Positions 20,584 through 32,045 of a DNA stretch of 64,000 nucleotides are shown here, piece after piece (position 1 is the stretch's first letter; every line of letters starts with the position of its first letter). A program made the position numbers and the translations under genes. This stretch comes from Simmondsia chinensis (taxonomy: Eukaryota; Streptophyta; Magnoliopsida; Caryophyllales; Simmondsiaceae), in NCBI GenBank assembly GCA_018398585.1, contig JAGTTD010000008.1, positions 24,575,172-24,639,171 on the forward strand. Reading direction: 5' to 3'. The notes under the pieces were generated by a model. It was given only the letters and a program-made list of their open reading frames with translations, was not told the origin of the DNA and made no database searches.

Positions 20584-23141
20584 GGTTTTCTCATTGAATG
20601 GCGTCAAGAAGGAAGAGACGAAACTTTTGTAGGGAGTTGGAACTAGAGGATGGGAAAGTTATCACGAGCCCCAATCTTGTGGCTCGTGAAATTACCTTGT
20701 TTTGTCAAACGTTATTCGCTATGATCTCTAGACCTTTGATTGATGGAATAGAGTGGTGCCCTATCTCTAACTCTCAGGGTGAGGTTAGAGCAACCATTTG
20801 AAGAAGATAAGGTCAAGCAAGCTGTTTTTCTTATGGCTAGTGATAAGGCTCCCAGTCCTGACGATTTTTCTATGGCTTTCCATCATCACTATTGGGATGT
20901 AATTAAAAAATTTCTCATGAGGGTTTTTTAAGGATTATTTCGGGACTAGTATTTTTTGTAGGAGTATCAACTCTGCTTTTATTACCCTTATTCCTGAAAA
21001 AGACCGTTCCATTAGAGTGAGAGATTTCAGGCCCATTAGCTTGTTTCTAGTGTCTTTAATATTCTCACAAAGGTGATATCTATTAGGTCAAGCGAGGTTT
21101 TAGAGTGAACAATTTCTAAGTTCCAATCTGCTTTTGTTGGGGCAGACAAATTTTGGACTCCGCATTATTGGCCAATGAGGTTGTGGATGATATGGTCAGG
21201 TCAAAGAGGAAGGGGATTTTGTTGAAGCTTGACTTCGAAATGGCTTATGATAGGGTAAGTTGGAGTTTTTTAGCAGTGGGTGCTTTCAAAAAAGGGTTTT
21301 GGACATAGATGGTGTAACTGGATTAAGAGATGTTTGTCTCCTATTCAGTTATTATTAATGGGAACCCCAAAGATTGGTTTTTGGCCTCGCGTGGCTTAAG
21401 ACAAGGTGATCCTCCTTCTCCTTCTCTCTTCACTCTTGTAGTCGACGTTCTGAGTCGTACGATCTCTCAAGGTCAAGAGCATAATTTGTTTCATGGGATG
21501 GAGGTGAGAGTCTATATCGTGTCTCACTTCTAATTTGCATATGACACCATTCTCTTCTTGGAGGATAATCTAGAAGGTTCTAAGGCTGTCTTGACAATCA
21601 TCCAGCTATTTGAATAGTTTTCATGTCTTAAAATCAACTTTGGTGAGTCTAGCATCTTAGGGGTAAATCTAGATGATTTGATCTTGTCCACTTACTCCTC
21701 ATTGTCCAGTTGTTGTGGTGCATCAGTCGCTGCTTTCATACCTTGGAGTTTCTTTAGGCAGTAACCCTAGGTCTTCTAGCTTTTGGGAGCTTGTGATTAG
21801 GAAAGTTGCTAAGAGGTTAGATGGTTGGAAGTGTGCTTTCTTTTCTCTAAGGGGACAGTGAAGGACTTCCTATGGTTAGGGGTGCAGGTGGACCGTTGGG
21901 ATCATGTAAGCTGGGATAGATTTTGTAGGCCGGCACAGCCGTGGGAGGTTAGGTATTGGTAAATTTGGTGTCTAAGAAAACATCCCTTCTAGGTAAATAG
22001 TTATGGCGATTCTCTAGGGAACCTGACTCCTTTGGCACATGATGATAAGAAGTAAGTACAGTTCAAATGAGAATAGATGGGATGTAGGGTTAGTGGATGA
22101 GGTGGGTTGCTCTTCGCCTTGGAAGTTTACCTCTCATCTTTACCCTTCTTTCCTTCCCCGCATTCGTCTTATGGTTAGGTCTGGTGACCGCATTCGTTTT
22201 TAGGAAGATATATGGGTTGGGAATACTACTCTCTCTCACCAATTTCTGTTGTTATATCAATTATCCTTTATTCATGGTGTCCCGATTTCTTCCTTCGTTA
22301 CTCAACAAGGTGGTTCACTTTTTTGGAATATCAACTTCCGTAGGGACCTTACTATAAGAGAATTACATGAATTCACACAACTAAGCCAGAATTTGGATCA
22401 AGTTCGTTTGTCTTCGTTGCCTGACAAGAAGGGTTGGGTGTTGTATGAGTCTGACACTTTTACTTCTAAATCATTCTTTAGTCATCTTAAACTAAATAAC
22501 CGATTTCCAGTTTTTCCCTTGTACTCGTGTTTGGAAAGCTCAGGTTAGAATCAAGGTTTTTTTATGGTATTTACTTCTTAACAAATTCAATACTCATGAT
22601 TACTTGCAGAAATGTAGACCTTTTAAGGTTTTTTGTCTCCGGGGATCTGTGTTATGTGCTTCCAAAGTGGTAAGATGCACGATCATTTATATTTTCATTG
22701 TACAACAGCGTGGGAATTATGGTGCATATTTTTCTCTCTCTTTGGCTAGATGTGGATGGCTCTCTAAGATCGGTTGACAATGTCCTTATGATGAAATTCT
22801 ATGGCATAAGGAAGAGAAAAGACGTCTCAATGCTATTCTCCTCGACCAAGATTGTGATTCTTCGGTGTATATGGTTAGAAAGGAATGCTAAGATTTTTAA
22901 AGATCAATGTACTCTAGTTCATTTCTTGTGAAAAAAGGTGGTCTTTATAGGATCTTTGTGGAGCGAAAGCTTCGGGAGCTTCGTTGATATAGCCTTAGCT
23001 GATTTGCAGAGGAATTGGAGGGCTTTATGTTATTAGTTGCATTTTCATTGTTCCTTGGTTGTGTTTTGTGGACATCTTATTCTTAACTATTTGTAAATTC
23101 TCTCTCTTTTAGTGATATTTCTTTTTCGATCAAACAAAAAA
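20584..23141 (+). mobile_element. 5'-truncated L1-type LINE
   Basis: Flanked by an exact 13-bp target duplication, TTACAAAATCCTA, at 20571-20583 and 23142-23154. It ends in a short A-rich tail (CAAACAAAAAA) just before the right copy. The start lies within ORF2, upstream of RT, so the endonuclease part was never copied. Confidence 0.92.
20598..22935 (+). pseudogene. L1 LINE ORF2 (RT and zf-RVT) pseudogene
   Basis: 20598-20801 reads RNFCRELELEDGKVITSPN followed by EITLFCQTLFA, the pre-RT linker. About 20800-20915 reads FLMASDKAPSPDDFSMAF, the plant L1 RT entry block. 21330-21533 contains NGNPKDWFLASRGLRQGDPP, another RT block. Near 21533-21560 the catalytic box reads FAYDTILF instead of FADDTILF, losing one aspartate. 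22249-22548 encodes the zf-RVT lead-in (WVLYESDTFTSKSFFSHL), and the zinc finger itself near 22560-22720 is shifted. Frequent stops show long decay. Confidence 0.88.
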
Positions 23142-23154
23142 TTACAAAATCCTA

Positions 23155-24329
23155 TCACCCTAAGAATGTATAGAACTTGTTTGAAGGTAAGTATTATCCT
23201 TGGGAGAACATGCAATTCCTGTCAAGCAAATGATAAACAAATTGAAAGCACACCTAAGCTGCTGCAACTTATAATAATTAGATGAGAGAAACTTAAGTAG
23301 ATCTTGAAGTTACAAACGTCTAAGAGAGGTTTTCCTCTTTTATGTATTTTTTTACGCCAGAGGTAGAAACAGCAACTTATAGTGGATAGCATATTTTTAC
23401 ATTTGGGATGGGCAGGGTTGAGCGCATCAAACCCCAGGGCTGGAACTCTAAAAATTGAAAGTTAGAAATCACCTCCTACTTATAATCACAATTTGTTCAA
23501 CTATTGTTGTTCTTTTAATCTTAGTTTATTTGCCATTATTATAGTTACTTTGCATTTTAACATCCAAGTCATACCTTATGACTCTTAGCTTACATTATCA
23601 AATTCATAACCCCGACATTAGTACATATATTATTATAACCTACACAACCTTTGGTCAACCCCTTTTAGCGCACACGCACATTGGCCTATCCTTCCCCTCT
23701 TCTATATATAGCACCCTTAAGCCAACCCTCATCATTCACATTTCACATTTTCACCCCTCAAAAGGTAATATTGAGAATTGACAGAAACGAGATCCAAAGT
23801 TTAGGAAGGCTAAACTATAGTTTTGGATCCAAAGGAGCTTCATTTCTACTAATAAATGAGTTATCCTTATCCCTTCCACCCTTCTGGCAAAAACCTCTAA
23901 CGCTTTCTTTCATTTATTTGTAACTATGTTTCACAACTTTCTCGAAATTCTATAAATAGTTCCTTTTAACACAAATCATTAACTTGTCTATATGTGTTAA
24001 AAACTAAAAAGGTATTAGGCATGTTTGTCTAAGTATATGGAATACGGAGCTCGACATTTGTCATCCTTATTTGGTAATACAAGGATACATTGTACCATGA
24101 AAATATGCTTTTATTCATGCCTAAAGGTACACAAATATGCAATGCATTTTGTATTTTTTTTTTTTTCCATCTTATTCCTTTTTTTTTTTTTTGGTTGGTT
24201 GTGCTCTACGATGATAGGGAAATACATCTTTGAGCCCATGATGGGAATTATATAATCTTTGTTAGTAGTGCACTGTATAGAACTTTCTATTAACCCAAGG
24301 TTGGCAGGGAACCCTTTTAAATAGCCAAT
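23155..24329. other. Gene-less AT-rich stretch
   Basis: I recognise no gene or transposon end. T-rich tracts occur near 24150-24200. Part of it may be an upstream portion of the LTR element that starts near 24330. Confidence 0.35.
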
Positions 24330-26433
24330 TTTGAGCCCAGTTGGGAGGACTATGTGCAACTACAACTAAAGCCCATATGACTTATGTGTACATTTAATGT
24401 TTATCCTGAATTTGTTGTATACGTTTAACATGTATTTCACTCTTGCTTTTGATGTTATGTTATTTGTATAGTAAAGTGCGCTTGATCTTTATTTTTGGTC
24501 GGAAAATTGTTACTCGTGCTTTGTGCTCACTCCATTGTTTACCTATTTTAGACGAGGCATAATGGGTCTTTTCAAGACGCTCAAGGAACTTGGCTATTAT
24601 GTTATAGAAGTTTGCAACAACCTTAGAAGACTTTCTTTTTAGATTCCGACTTCAATAATATCACTATATAATTTTAGTTGTTGAAAATTTCAGAATTTGA
24701 TGTGACTTTTAGTTATGCTCATACTATTAGAGCTTGTATTATTTGTTTTCCATCATATTATGAAGCATTTGAAGAGAAATATTCCTAGTTTTCTTACTCG
24801 CTCATAAATCACTAGCTCATTGTTTGTTTAGCTTGTACTCGTCATAGTATGGTATTAGAGCAAGATTTTAACCTAGTGGGTTTGGGAACTGTTCTTAAAT
24901 TGCACTCTCAATAGACACTATTTCGCAATATCTTAAATATATCTTCATTCTCATGCAAAAGTTTGGTCTATCAGGTTTGCATAAGATGGAATGTCGACTT
25001 AACTATCAAACCCTTTACATGATAGTGGAGACATACCCATCATCCAATATACATGAAGAAGGGGATAATCAAGCTGAAACAAGCGTTAATAGGAACTGTA
25101 ACGCTCCCTTACTTGAAAAATTGCCGAAAACTTTTATCCAGAAACAAAACAAACAAATTGATATGTGAGTTAAAGGCTTTCCTAGAGATGTGGTGCATGA
25201 CAAGGGTGCTTCAAAGGCACATAAGGTTGTCAAAAGATTTTAAGAGGTTGACCCAACTCTCCTTTGCTGGTAACAGAGATTCCTAACAAGCCCTTGTCAA
25301 AAGATTTAAGAGGATGACCCACCACACAAATGGCATTTACAACTCTCCTTTGTGGTGGTTCCTATCCCGAGAAAGAGTGGCAAAGAAAGTCAGGAGCTTA
25401 TTTCAACTTTAGTAGCTAGGAGCACTAGATTCCTAACTGCCTAGATATGGCAAATGATACCAAGGGCAGCTACAAGAAGTAAAATGTGCATCAATCGGAA
25501 AGAAAGAAGCCTCAAGCTTACGGTAGAGTCATTGCCTAAACCACAAAACATGCAAGGTTCTAACTATGGTGTAATCCTCTCTTTATGCTCATACATTGTT
25601 TGGCTATAGATTAACTCATTCCTTTGTGTCTCCTCAACTCGTCTGGAGACTTGTATTCGCAAGTTTGATGTTATCCTTCGTATGGATTTGGCTTACTACA
25701 TATCATGTTGTTATGCTAAGGTGGTGCTATTTACATTACATGCCATGTGGAGTCTGCATTGCTAGGAAGAAGCCAAAACAACCCTCCACGAACAATATTT
25801 GCATTGCAAGCCCACAAACTCGTGAGAACAGGGTGTAGGGCTACATGTCCTTGGTTAGAGAAGTCAATAAGAAAGAGCCAAAGTTAGGTTAGAAAATTTT
25901 GGGCCTAGTAATGCAGCCACAACCTAAGAACATATGGTTTATGTATACATTCAATGTTCATCACAAGTTTTTTTACATAATTCCTATCAGGTCTTTTACT
26001 GTTAGTTTTGATATTATGTTTTTTGTACAACATAGTGCGCTTGATCCTTATTTTTGGTTGGAGGATATGTCACTTGTTTGATTTTGTAGTCACTTTGTTG
26101 TTAACCAATTTTGGACAGGTATAGTGCGCTTTCAAAGATGCACAAGGAAATTAGCTATTAATTGCTGAAAAGCCCAGAAGACTTTCTTTTATATTCTATG
26201 ATTCAATGATATCATTATATAAGCCTTTGTTTTAGCTGTTGAAAGTTCCAAAATTTTGACTTGACATCTTGGACTTCTAGATATGTTACTCATACTAAAG
26301 ATCCTATTATCTGCTTTTCAATATATTATGAAGCATATTTAAGAGAAATCTTCATAGTATACACCTGTGTCAACATTAATTTTCTTGTTGGCTTATAGGC
26401 CCCTAACCTATTGCATGTTTAGTTTGGGGTCAT
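24330..26433 (+). mobile_element. Degenerate non-coding LTR retrotransposon
   Basis: Two diverged direct repeats, about 24330-24844 and 25899-26433, share ordered blocks: TAGTGCGCTTGAT with CCTTATTTTTGG, AGAAGACTTTCTTTT, TCATATTATGAAGCAT and TTGTTTAGCTTG. The left copy ends CTCGTCA and is followed, after TAGTA, by TGGTATTAGAGCAAG at 24850, a degraded initiator-Met primer site. The internal region is about 1 kb with no gag or pol, so it is a non-autonomous element. It carries an imperfect internal duplication around 25215-25360 (TCAAAAGATTT followed by AAGAGG). LTR starts and target duplication are uncertain. Confidence 0.65.
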
Positions 26434-26932
26434 TACACTAAACTAAGCTCCGCAGTAGCACCCATCTAAGCTCAAAAAGATGATACTTTCACTTGGTCAA
26501 AGTTATTCTCCGAATCGGTAAAAAAAAACATTTTATACGCTTTCTTTATTGTCACTTCAGAACATCCTAATGTTATCTTCCTCTTTCGGGATTTAGAATC
26601 ATTCAACTTTCAGTTTCCTGTAATTGCACTTCTTTAAGAGTTCTAATTTCATTTTTAACAAAGTACCTCACCCCAGAAGCCACCTTTCCCCCAAAGTCGC
26701 ATTGTAGGGATGACTTTGAGAAAAATAACAAAGAGAAAATTTCTTCTAAGTTGGCAGCAAGTAGAAGCGACACAATTGCTCCATGATAAAGTGATACTAT
26801 TACGGGCATGTTTAGCAATGTCCACTCATGGGCGTTGGCAAGGGAAATTTATACAGGACAGAACATCCACAACTAGAATTTGTGATGCATTTCCATAAAT
26901 AAGCATAAGAAGGGGGTTGTGCATAGGCGCAC
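26434..26932. other. Possible 3' region of the minus-strand membrane-protein gene
   Basis: Lies directly downstream of the exon at 26933-27170. A possible acceptor reads AATTACAG on the minus strand near 26622, but an exon starting there stops after two codons. I see no clear third exon, so this could be intron, 3' UTR or decayed gene end. Confidence 0.3.
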
Positions 26933-29900
26933 CTGCAGCTATAGCGACAGCTATAATTGCTGATATTGCTGCAGAAGAAATGACGAAAACGGCAACTGAT
27001 AATGTCCCAATATAAATAGCTGCCACACATGCAAAGAAAATAGCCAAGAAGCCTCCAGCAGCCACCAAAGACATGATAAGAGACAGGACAATCGCATTGA
27101 CAGTTGCAGCCACCAAAAAGAGCATGAAAACTAACAGCCCTGTTAAGGTCAGGAGAGTGATTGTTCCAACCTGCAGAAAATTCAGAAAGGGAAATTAAAA
27201 AGTCTTCTATCAGGAAAAAGCTGAGTACTTCTATAAGAAAATCTACACAGGGAACTGAAGAACCAACACCATAGATCATAGAGCATTTAAAACAAATAAT
27301 TGAAGAATAGACCAACACCATGTACTTCGATCAGAGGCAAGTCACCTCATGAACGTCAAGGAAACAAAAAATTTTGCTGTAAATCGATACTCACTGGTCA
27401 GATAGAACATCCATGGTTCGGTTCTTTTCCACTTTCATGAAAAAAGAACATCTTTGATAATCTATATAAAGATTACAAGAGTGATACACAATTTGGGTTA
27501 AAAGCAAAGAACCAGACAAGTTCGCATCACACTCAGATCTTCTGGCATAATAGAAATTCAAGACGGAATAGTAGCATGATATAAGAGGAAACAAAATAAC
27601 CTTGCCCGGTGCAAGTAGAAAATGTTGGAATTTGGTGATTTGGTGCTTCAATTTTGTTCAACTTATATAAACTCTTCAATCCCACATAGGAAATCTAAAG
27701 TTGTAAAAGCTACTTTATATACCACATTCTCCTTTGACTTGGTAAAATCTTGTGGGCTTAAAGTGGACATTGTAGGCTGCGCGCACGTGCGCACCGCACT
27801 ATTGGGCGGTGCTTCGCGTCGCGGTGTGGAATTTTTCTGAACCAGAATTTTATTTTTACAGCCATTGAATTTTTAGCCATTGCAACAAAGGTGAACTCGA
27901 GGTTAGTTCTCTTCTCAGCTGAACTCCAGCTTCAAATTTCCATCCTTAGCAAAGCTCGTGCTCGGGTATCAACCTTAGGCCATTGCTCTAGCTGGTTATC
28001 CTTAGCCAACCTTGAGGCTGTTAGCTCGAGGAGATGTCCTTTACACTAGGCTCGAGCTCAAGACACACCTTTGACCAGTAACCACCCACTCTTTCCTTTT
28101 TCCGCGCCTTCATTGATTGTGGCAGATTTTGTGCACTTTCCTTAATCGCCCACTCCTATTATATCAAGTCCGGATTTTTCGGCCACGATCTTTCCCTCGA
28201 TGGGCAAACTTCTACTTATAAATCCATTTGCCTTAGAGATTTGATTCAAACACAGACATACAGAAAATACACAGTCTTCTCCGCTCCCATACGTCCTCTC
28301 TTTCAAAAGGACTTTCTTTTCTTCTTCATTACTGAACATGTTGAAACGTGCTCCAATCCATCTCCCTGGAGTACACTACTGAGGTGGGCGCCGTGTTAAC
28401 CCTAGGGGTTGGAGTGCCATTGGACTCATTGTACCTGAGCGGGGACCTAAACGACTTGGGGTGCGACAATTTTTCGGTTTAATATCTCCTTTATGCTTTA
28501 CTTAATTTCTGTCCGTTTTGTTGTTTGTTTTGTGATCCTCGAGCTCTTGTTAACCAACCTCGAGTTCACTTTTATTTGTATTAAAGTTATATTTTGGTTG
28601 CTCATTACTATTATTCTCTAACAGAAAATATGCACAAGTGGCAAGAGAAGTTCTCAATCCCAATCCATCAATTCAAGTGATGAAGAAAATATCTCGCAGA
28701 CTGAACAACTAGTCCCATAACAACAGAATTAAAAGGCAGCTTTGATGGTAAAGGCAGGGTCAAGACTGGAAGAGCCAACCAGAGATTAAAAGAAGAATGA
28801 ATAGTAGCAAGGGGTAGATGAGTTTGTTAATGTACCACTAAGATTGATCCACAAGCTATAATGCAATCTCCTAGTTGTTGGATTTTAAAACTATTCTTAA
28901 TCAACTAATTTGAACCCCTATATGCTGTAATCTTTACAATATATCAAAAGGTTTAATGCAGAAAAATAAAAGAGAGAGAGAGAGAGAGAGAGAGCAAAAT
29001 TTTAAGAACTGATGAAGTCCATCATCATGTCTCCTGAAGTGATTTTGCATCTTTCAAATGGAAAGGACTGCACAAACAAATATCTATCAGAAAATACATG
29101 ACAAAGTCAAGCGTACAAAGTCAAAGGGAAATCTCCATACGTAGTGATAAATCAGTATACCTATTATTATGGGATATTGACCACTCTTAAAACATATAGA
29201 GAAGGAAGAAAAGGTGAAAAAATGAACAGTATTTGACATTAAGAACCAATGAAACATAAAATTACATAAGAACCAAAGAAACATGAAACCTAATCAATCT
29301 TTCACATGATTAGGAAGAAACTTAGGCTCCGTTTGTTTTGACGGAAAATACTTAATACTAGGATTTGGTTTTCCCATTTTCCGTTGTTCATTGCACATTT
29401 AGTGACAGAAAAGGTTTCCAGCGGAAAAGGTTTTCCTCCCGTTGGGGAGAAAATGACTTTCCCTTTCAAAATGAGGGATGTCATGATTCTAGATGGCGTA
29501 GAAACTTTCACGGTAATCATTATGCAAAACTAGATTGAATCGAAATAAACCAAATTGGACCATAGACATTTAACGTCATAACATCTGACAAGAATTGAAC
29601 CAAATAATTAAACATAGCTTGGATGTTACTTTATTATTTTGCAACAAAATAATTTTAATCAAGTTCAATTGCTATATAATATTATAAGGAAAGTTATCAA
29701 GGTGCCCCAAGATTTTAGCATTTATTACATGAGTACCATGATGTTTTAGTAATATACAATGATGTCCTCAAAGTTTAAAAATTTTATCACCTAGGTATCC
29801 TGAAATTTAGTATTTTCTTGAATCAAGTATCTTTTGCAAAAATTTAGCAGATTCTAGAAAATTGTTGACGTGGAACATGAGTTCGACAATCTACATGCGT

Positions 29901-30853
29901 CATCCATCATAAAGCGATCCGAAAATCCTAACGTAACACATTATTTTGATAATACATAAGTAATTTTTTGTCGGAACACAAACAACCTTTTGATAATACG
30001 ATAATAGTATATATCACATCAGTTTGTGGCAGAAACTAGCCAAATTTAAATGAAAATTCACCAAATTCTAACACTGTATATATGTAAGTGATAAAATTTC
30101 TTATCTTAGGTTACCTTATTATATATATTAAAACGGCGGGGTACTTAGAGATAAATGCTCAAAATTTAGAATACCTAAGAGATAATTTTTCTAATTTATA
30201 AAGCTTTAATAGTTAATTTTTTATTACTTTTCTTATATGTTATATTACTACTTATGTTGTCCTACAACAAGATATAAAATAATTGATAAAAAATATTTTT
30301 TTTAAAACATACAAGAAGATATCATAATACAGAATTAAATTTTCCTTCAAAACAAACAACGAAAAACCTCAATCGGATTTTATATTTCCTAGGACATTCT
30401 TTTTCGAATAAAAATTAATTCTTATAATTTACTTTTATGTCAAAACAAACAAATGGAGCCTTAATCAATTAATTAATAGTTTATCAATCATTCAACACAA
30501 AAGCAACAGGCTGATCAATCACTCACAGATATAACAAGGAGCAACCGAAGAGGGCTGCCACGGCGGGCCCACCGAAGGATCCTCAACCCGGTGCTTCTAG
30601 AAGCTTCTGGAAGGCGCGGAAGGTTCTCTTTCAAGGAAACCTTCGTGCGATGGAGCAGTGACGAGGCAGCTAAACTGCTGTGAGGATCAGGGGACAAGAT
30701 CGAAGAGACAAGATCCGTAACGACGTCGTCAAGACTTTTTCCTCCGCCATCGAAGCGGGTGTGCTTGGTGGTGGGAGTGTAACCGTCGTCTTCGGTCACC
30801 GTAGAACCTCCGTTGGGCTTGTCTGGTTCATACGAGTCCTCCATTTTCTCCAT
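26933..30853 (-). CDS. Uncharacterised plant membrane protein, two supported exons
   Basis: Exon 1 is 30853-30527 (109 codons, MEKMEDSYEPDKPNGG to LRLLLVIS), followed by a GTGAGT donor. Exon 2 is 27170-26933, preceded by a TTTTCTGCAG acceptor and followed by a GTGCGC donor after GCTGCAG. Phases agree (0 to 0). Exon 1 encodes a hydrophilic, acidic N-terminus and a basic stretch (RILRWARRG). Exon 2 encodes about 79 residues of nearly continuous hydrophobic sequence (LLVFMLFLVAATVNAIVLSL, FLAIFFACVAAIYIGTLSVA, VFVISSAAISAIIAVAIAA), about three membrane helices. I do not recognise the family. Coding ends in phase 1, so a further exon is expected but not found. The 3.36-kb intron carries a solo LTR and a Harbinger-like element. 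The low-decay, spliceable structure is unlike the surrounding transposons. Confidence 0.7.
27623..28623 (+). mobile_element. Solo LTR in the gene intron
   Basis: TGTTGGAATTTGG to ATTCTCTAACA, 1001 bp, flanked by a perfect 5-bp duplication GAAAA at 27618-27622 and 28624-28628. A TATA-like CTTATAAATCC is near 28214. The beginning and end look copia-like, but there is no internal sequence to confirm the superfamily. It lies antisense to the host gene. Confidence 0.88.
28971..28995. repeat. GA microsatellite
   Basis: About 24 bp of alternating GA in the intron of the minus-strand gene; the host transcript would carry it as CU. Confidence 0.95.
29325..30460. mobile_element. PIF/Harbinger-like non-autonomous DNA transposon
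   Basis: Left end GGCTCCGTTTGTTTTGAC; right end, reversed, GGCTCCATTTGTTTGTTTTG. It is flanked by TTA at 29322-29324 and 30461-30463. A 3-bp TTA duplication with a GGC-start inverted repeat is the Harbinger/Tourist signature. 1136 bp, AT-rich, no transposase. It sits in the intron about 65 bp downstream of exon 1. Confidence 0.85.
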
Positions 30854-31183
30854 TCCTTTCTCTCTTTTTTTTTTAAACGGCCATTCCTTTCTCTCTCTGT
30901 CTCTTTCTTGATATTTTGATGTAGCTGGATCAAGTGCTTTGGACTATTGTTAACAAATCTATGGGTGACACGTAACGACGCTACGATTAGAATATATAAT
31001 AATATGAGTTTTTTTTGGGTCAGAAATAGTAATAATAATAATAATGCGAGTTATTATCAGGAGGTTAAAAATTACTATTATTAAAGTAATAATGTAATTT
31101 ATAATAATTAAGCTTCATAAAATTTCTTTTTAAATAACAATGTTATTTTGATAATAGTAATTTGTTTTAACCTCAGAAATAGC
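30854..31183 (-). promoter_or_regulatory. Upstream region of the membrane-protein gene
   Basis: Directly upstream of the minus-strand ATG is a purine-rich stretch (CT-rich on the plus strand, 30850-30910) typical of a plant 5' UTR. Beyond it the sequence becomes AT-rich with TAATAATAATAA near 31030. I do not see a distinctive TATA box or motif. Confidence 0.35.
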
Positions 31184-31287
31184 CTCCTGTTAAGATAATA
31201 TTCTAAAGAGTTAAGGTTATGTATATTTTATCCCTCCTAAATTCTGCTTATGGGGGAATCCTTGAGACACTAGATCTATTATTATTG
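31184..31287 (+). mobile_element. Degenerate RTE/SINE tail
   Basis: CAGAAATAGCCTCC, then ATATTTTATCCCTCC, GGGGGAATCCTTGAGACACT and ATTGTTGTTGTC follow the order of the RTE 3' end at 55530-55654, with many substitutions. No target duplication was identified. Confidence 0.6.
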
Positions 31288-31729
31288 TTGTTGTCCCAAC
31301 AATAATATTACCCAATATGATGCATTTATGCAAATATTTTCTTATAGAAATTTTTTAACTAAACTATTTATAAAAGTTGTTTAAAAATCAACTATTTAAA
31401 AGTTTAAGCCAACAGTAGATGTTGCACAGGTTCATCCTTTACATTTAGGAGTGTAAATGAGCCAAGCCGGCTTGCAAGCCCTCGCGAGCTGGCTCGGCAT
31501 AAAGCTCGTATAACTTAGCTCGTCACGAGCTTAGGCCAAGCTAAGCCGGCTCTTCAAGGTAAACGAGCCAAGCCCAAGCCCAGTAAAGCTTGAGATTGTA
31601 AGCTCGCGAGCCTAAACAATCATCATTAAAATTCATATTTATTTAATCAATTTAATTTTAAACATGCATATTTTTAAATTCAAGCCTCCAAATTAATAGT
31701 ATTACACATATTTCAATTCATATTATTAA

Positions 31730-31961
31730 CTAAAGAGGGCACTAACACGCCGTTACCGGATCCCATTAGAACTCTGAAGTTAAGCGTGCTTGGGCGAGAG
31801 TAGTACCAGGATGGGCGACCTCCTGGAAAGTCCTCACCCTCAGATTGGGGGCACTGGGAAACAGTCTCTCTTCAGGTTAACACTCTGAAGCTGCGTACAT
31901 CCGCCCCCCCCAGACCTTGCGTAGGCGAGAGCCCTTGAGGCACTGGGTATGTTCCTTTTTT
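31730..31961 (+). mobile_element. 5S-rRNA-derived SINE with an RTE LINE 3' tail
   Basis: Head (about 31739-31837): close match to plant 5S rRNA from roughly its 16th nucleotide, including CCGGATCCCATTAGAACTC, GAAGTTAAGCGTGCTTGGGC and GGCGACCTCCTGG. These cover the A-box, intermediate element and C-box of the internal RNA polymerase III promoter. Tail (about 31838-31950): collinear with the RTE 3' end at 55519-55654 (GGAAACAG with CTCTCTT, GCGTACATCC, CCCCAGACC, TTGAGGCACTGGG). It ends in a T run rather than TTG units. It is flanked by a 19-bp duplication with two mismatches (31711-31729 and 31962-31980). The first 5S nucleotides are missing or diverged. Known plant 5S-bearing elements (Cassandra) carry 5S within LTRs; none are visible here. 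Confidence 0.85.
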
Positions 31962-31995
31962 TTTCAACTCATGTTATTAATACCGATGCATGTTT

Positions 31996-32045
31996 AAGAC
32001 CCCGCTTTTGCAGGAGCCCTTAAGGCACTGGGATTATTGTTGTTG
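31996..32045 (+). mobile_element. 50-bp RTE/SINE tail insertion
   Basis: Begins AAGACCCCGCTTTTGCAGG and ends ATTATTGTTGTTG, matching the last part of the RTE 3' end. It is flanked by AATACCGATGCATGTTT (31979-31995) and AATACCCATGCATGTTT (32046-32062), a 17-bp duplication with one change. The left duplication overlaps the 3' target duplication of the 5S-SINE by two bases. Confidence 0.9.

Noticed and set aside
26812..27321. 169-codon minus-strand open frame as the protein of this locus
   Set aside because: It is a different frame from the hydrophobic exon and runs across the splice acceptor at about 27171. The shorter spliced frame has membrane-helix composition and phase agreement with the upstream exon.
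31730..31961. Interpreting the 5S-like segment as a functional 5S rRNA gene or a Cassandra-type element
   Set aside because: The 5' end of 5S is missing or diverged, there is no 5S array, no LTRs flank it, and the sequence after it is the RTE tail within a target duplication.
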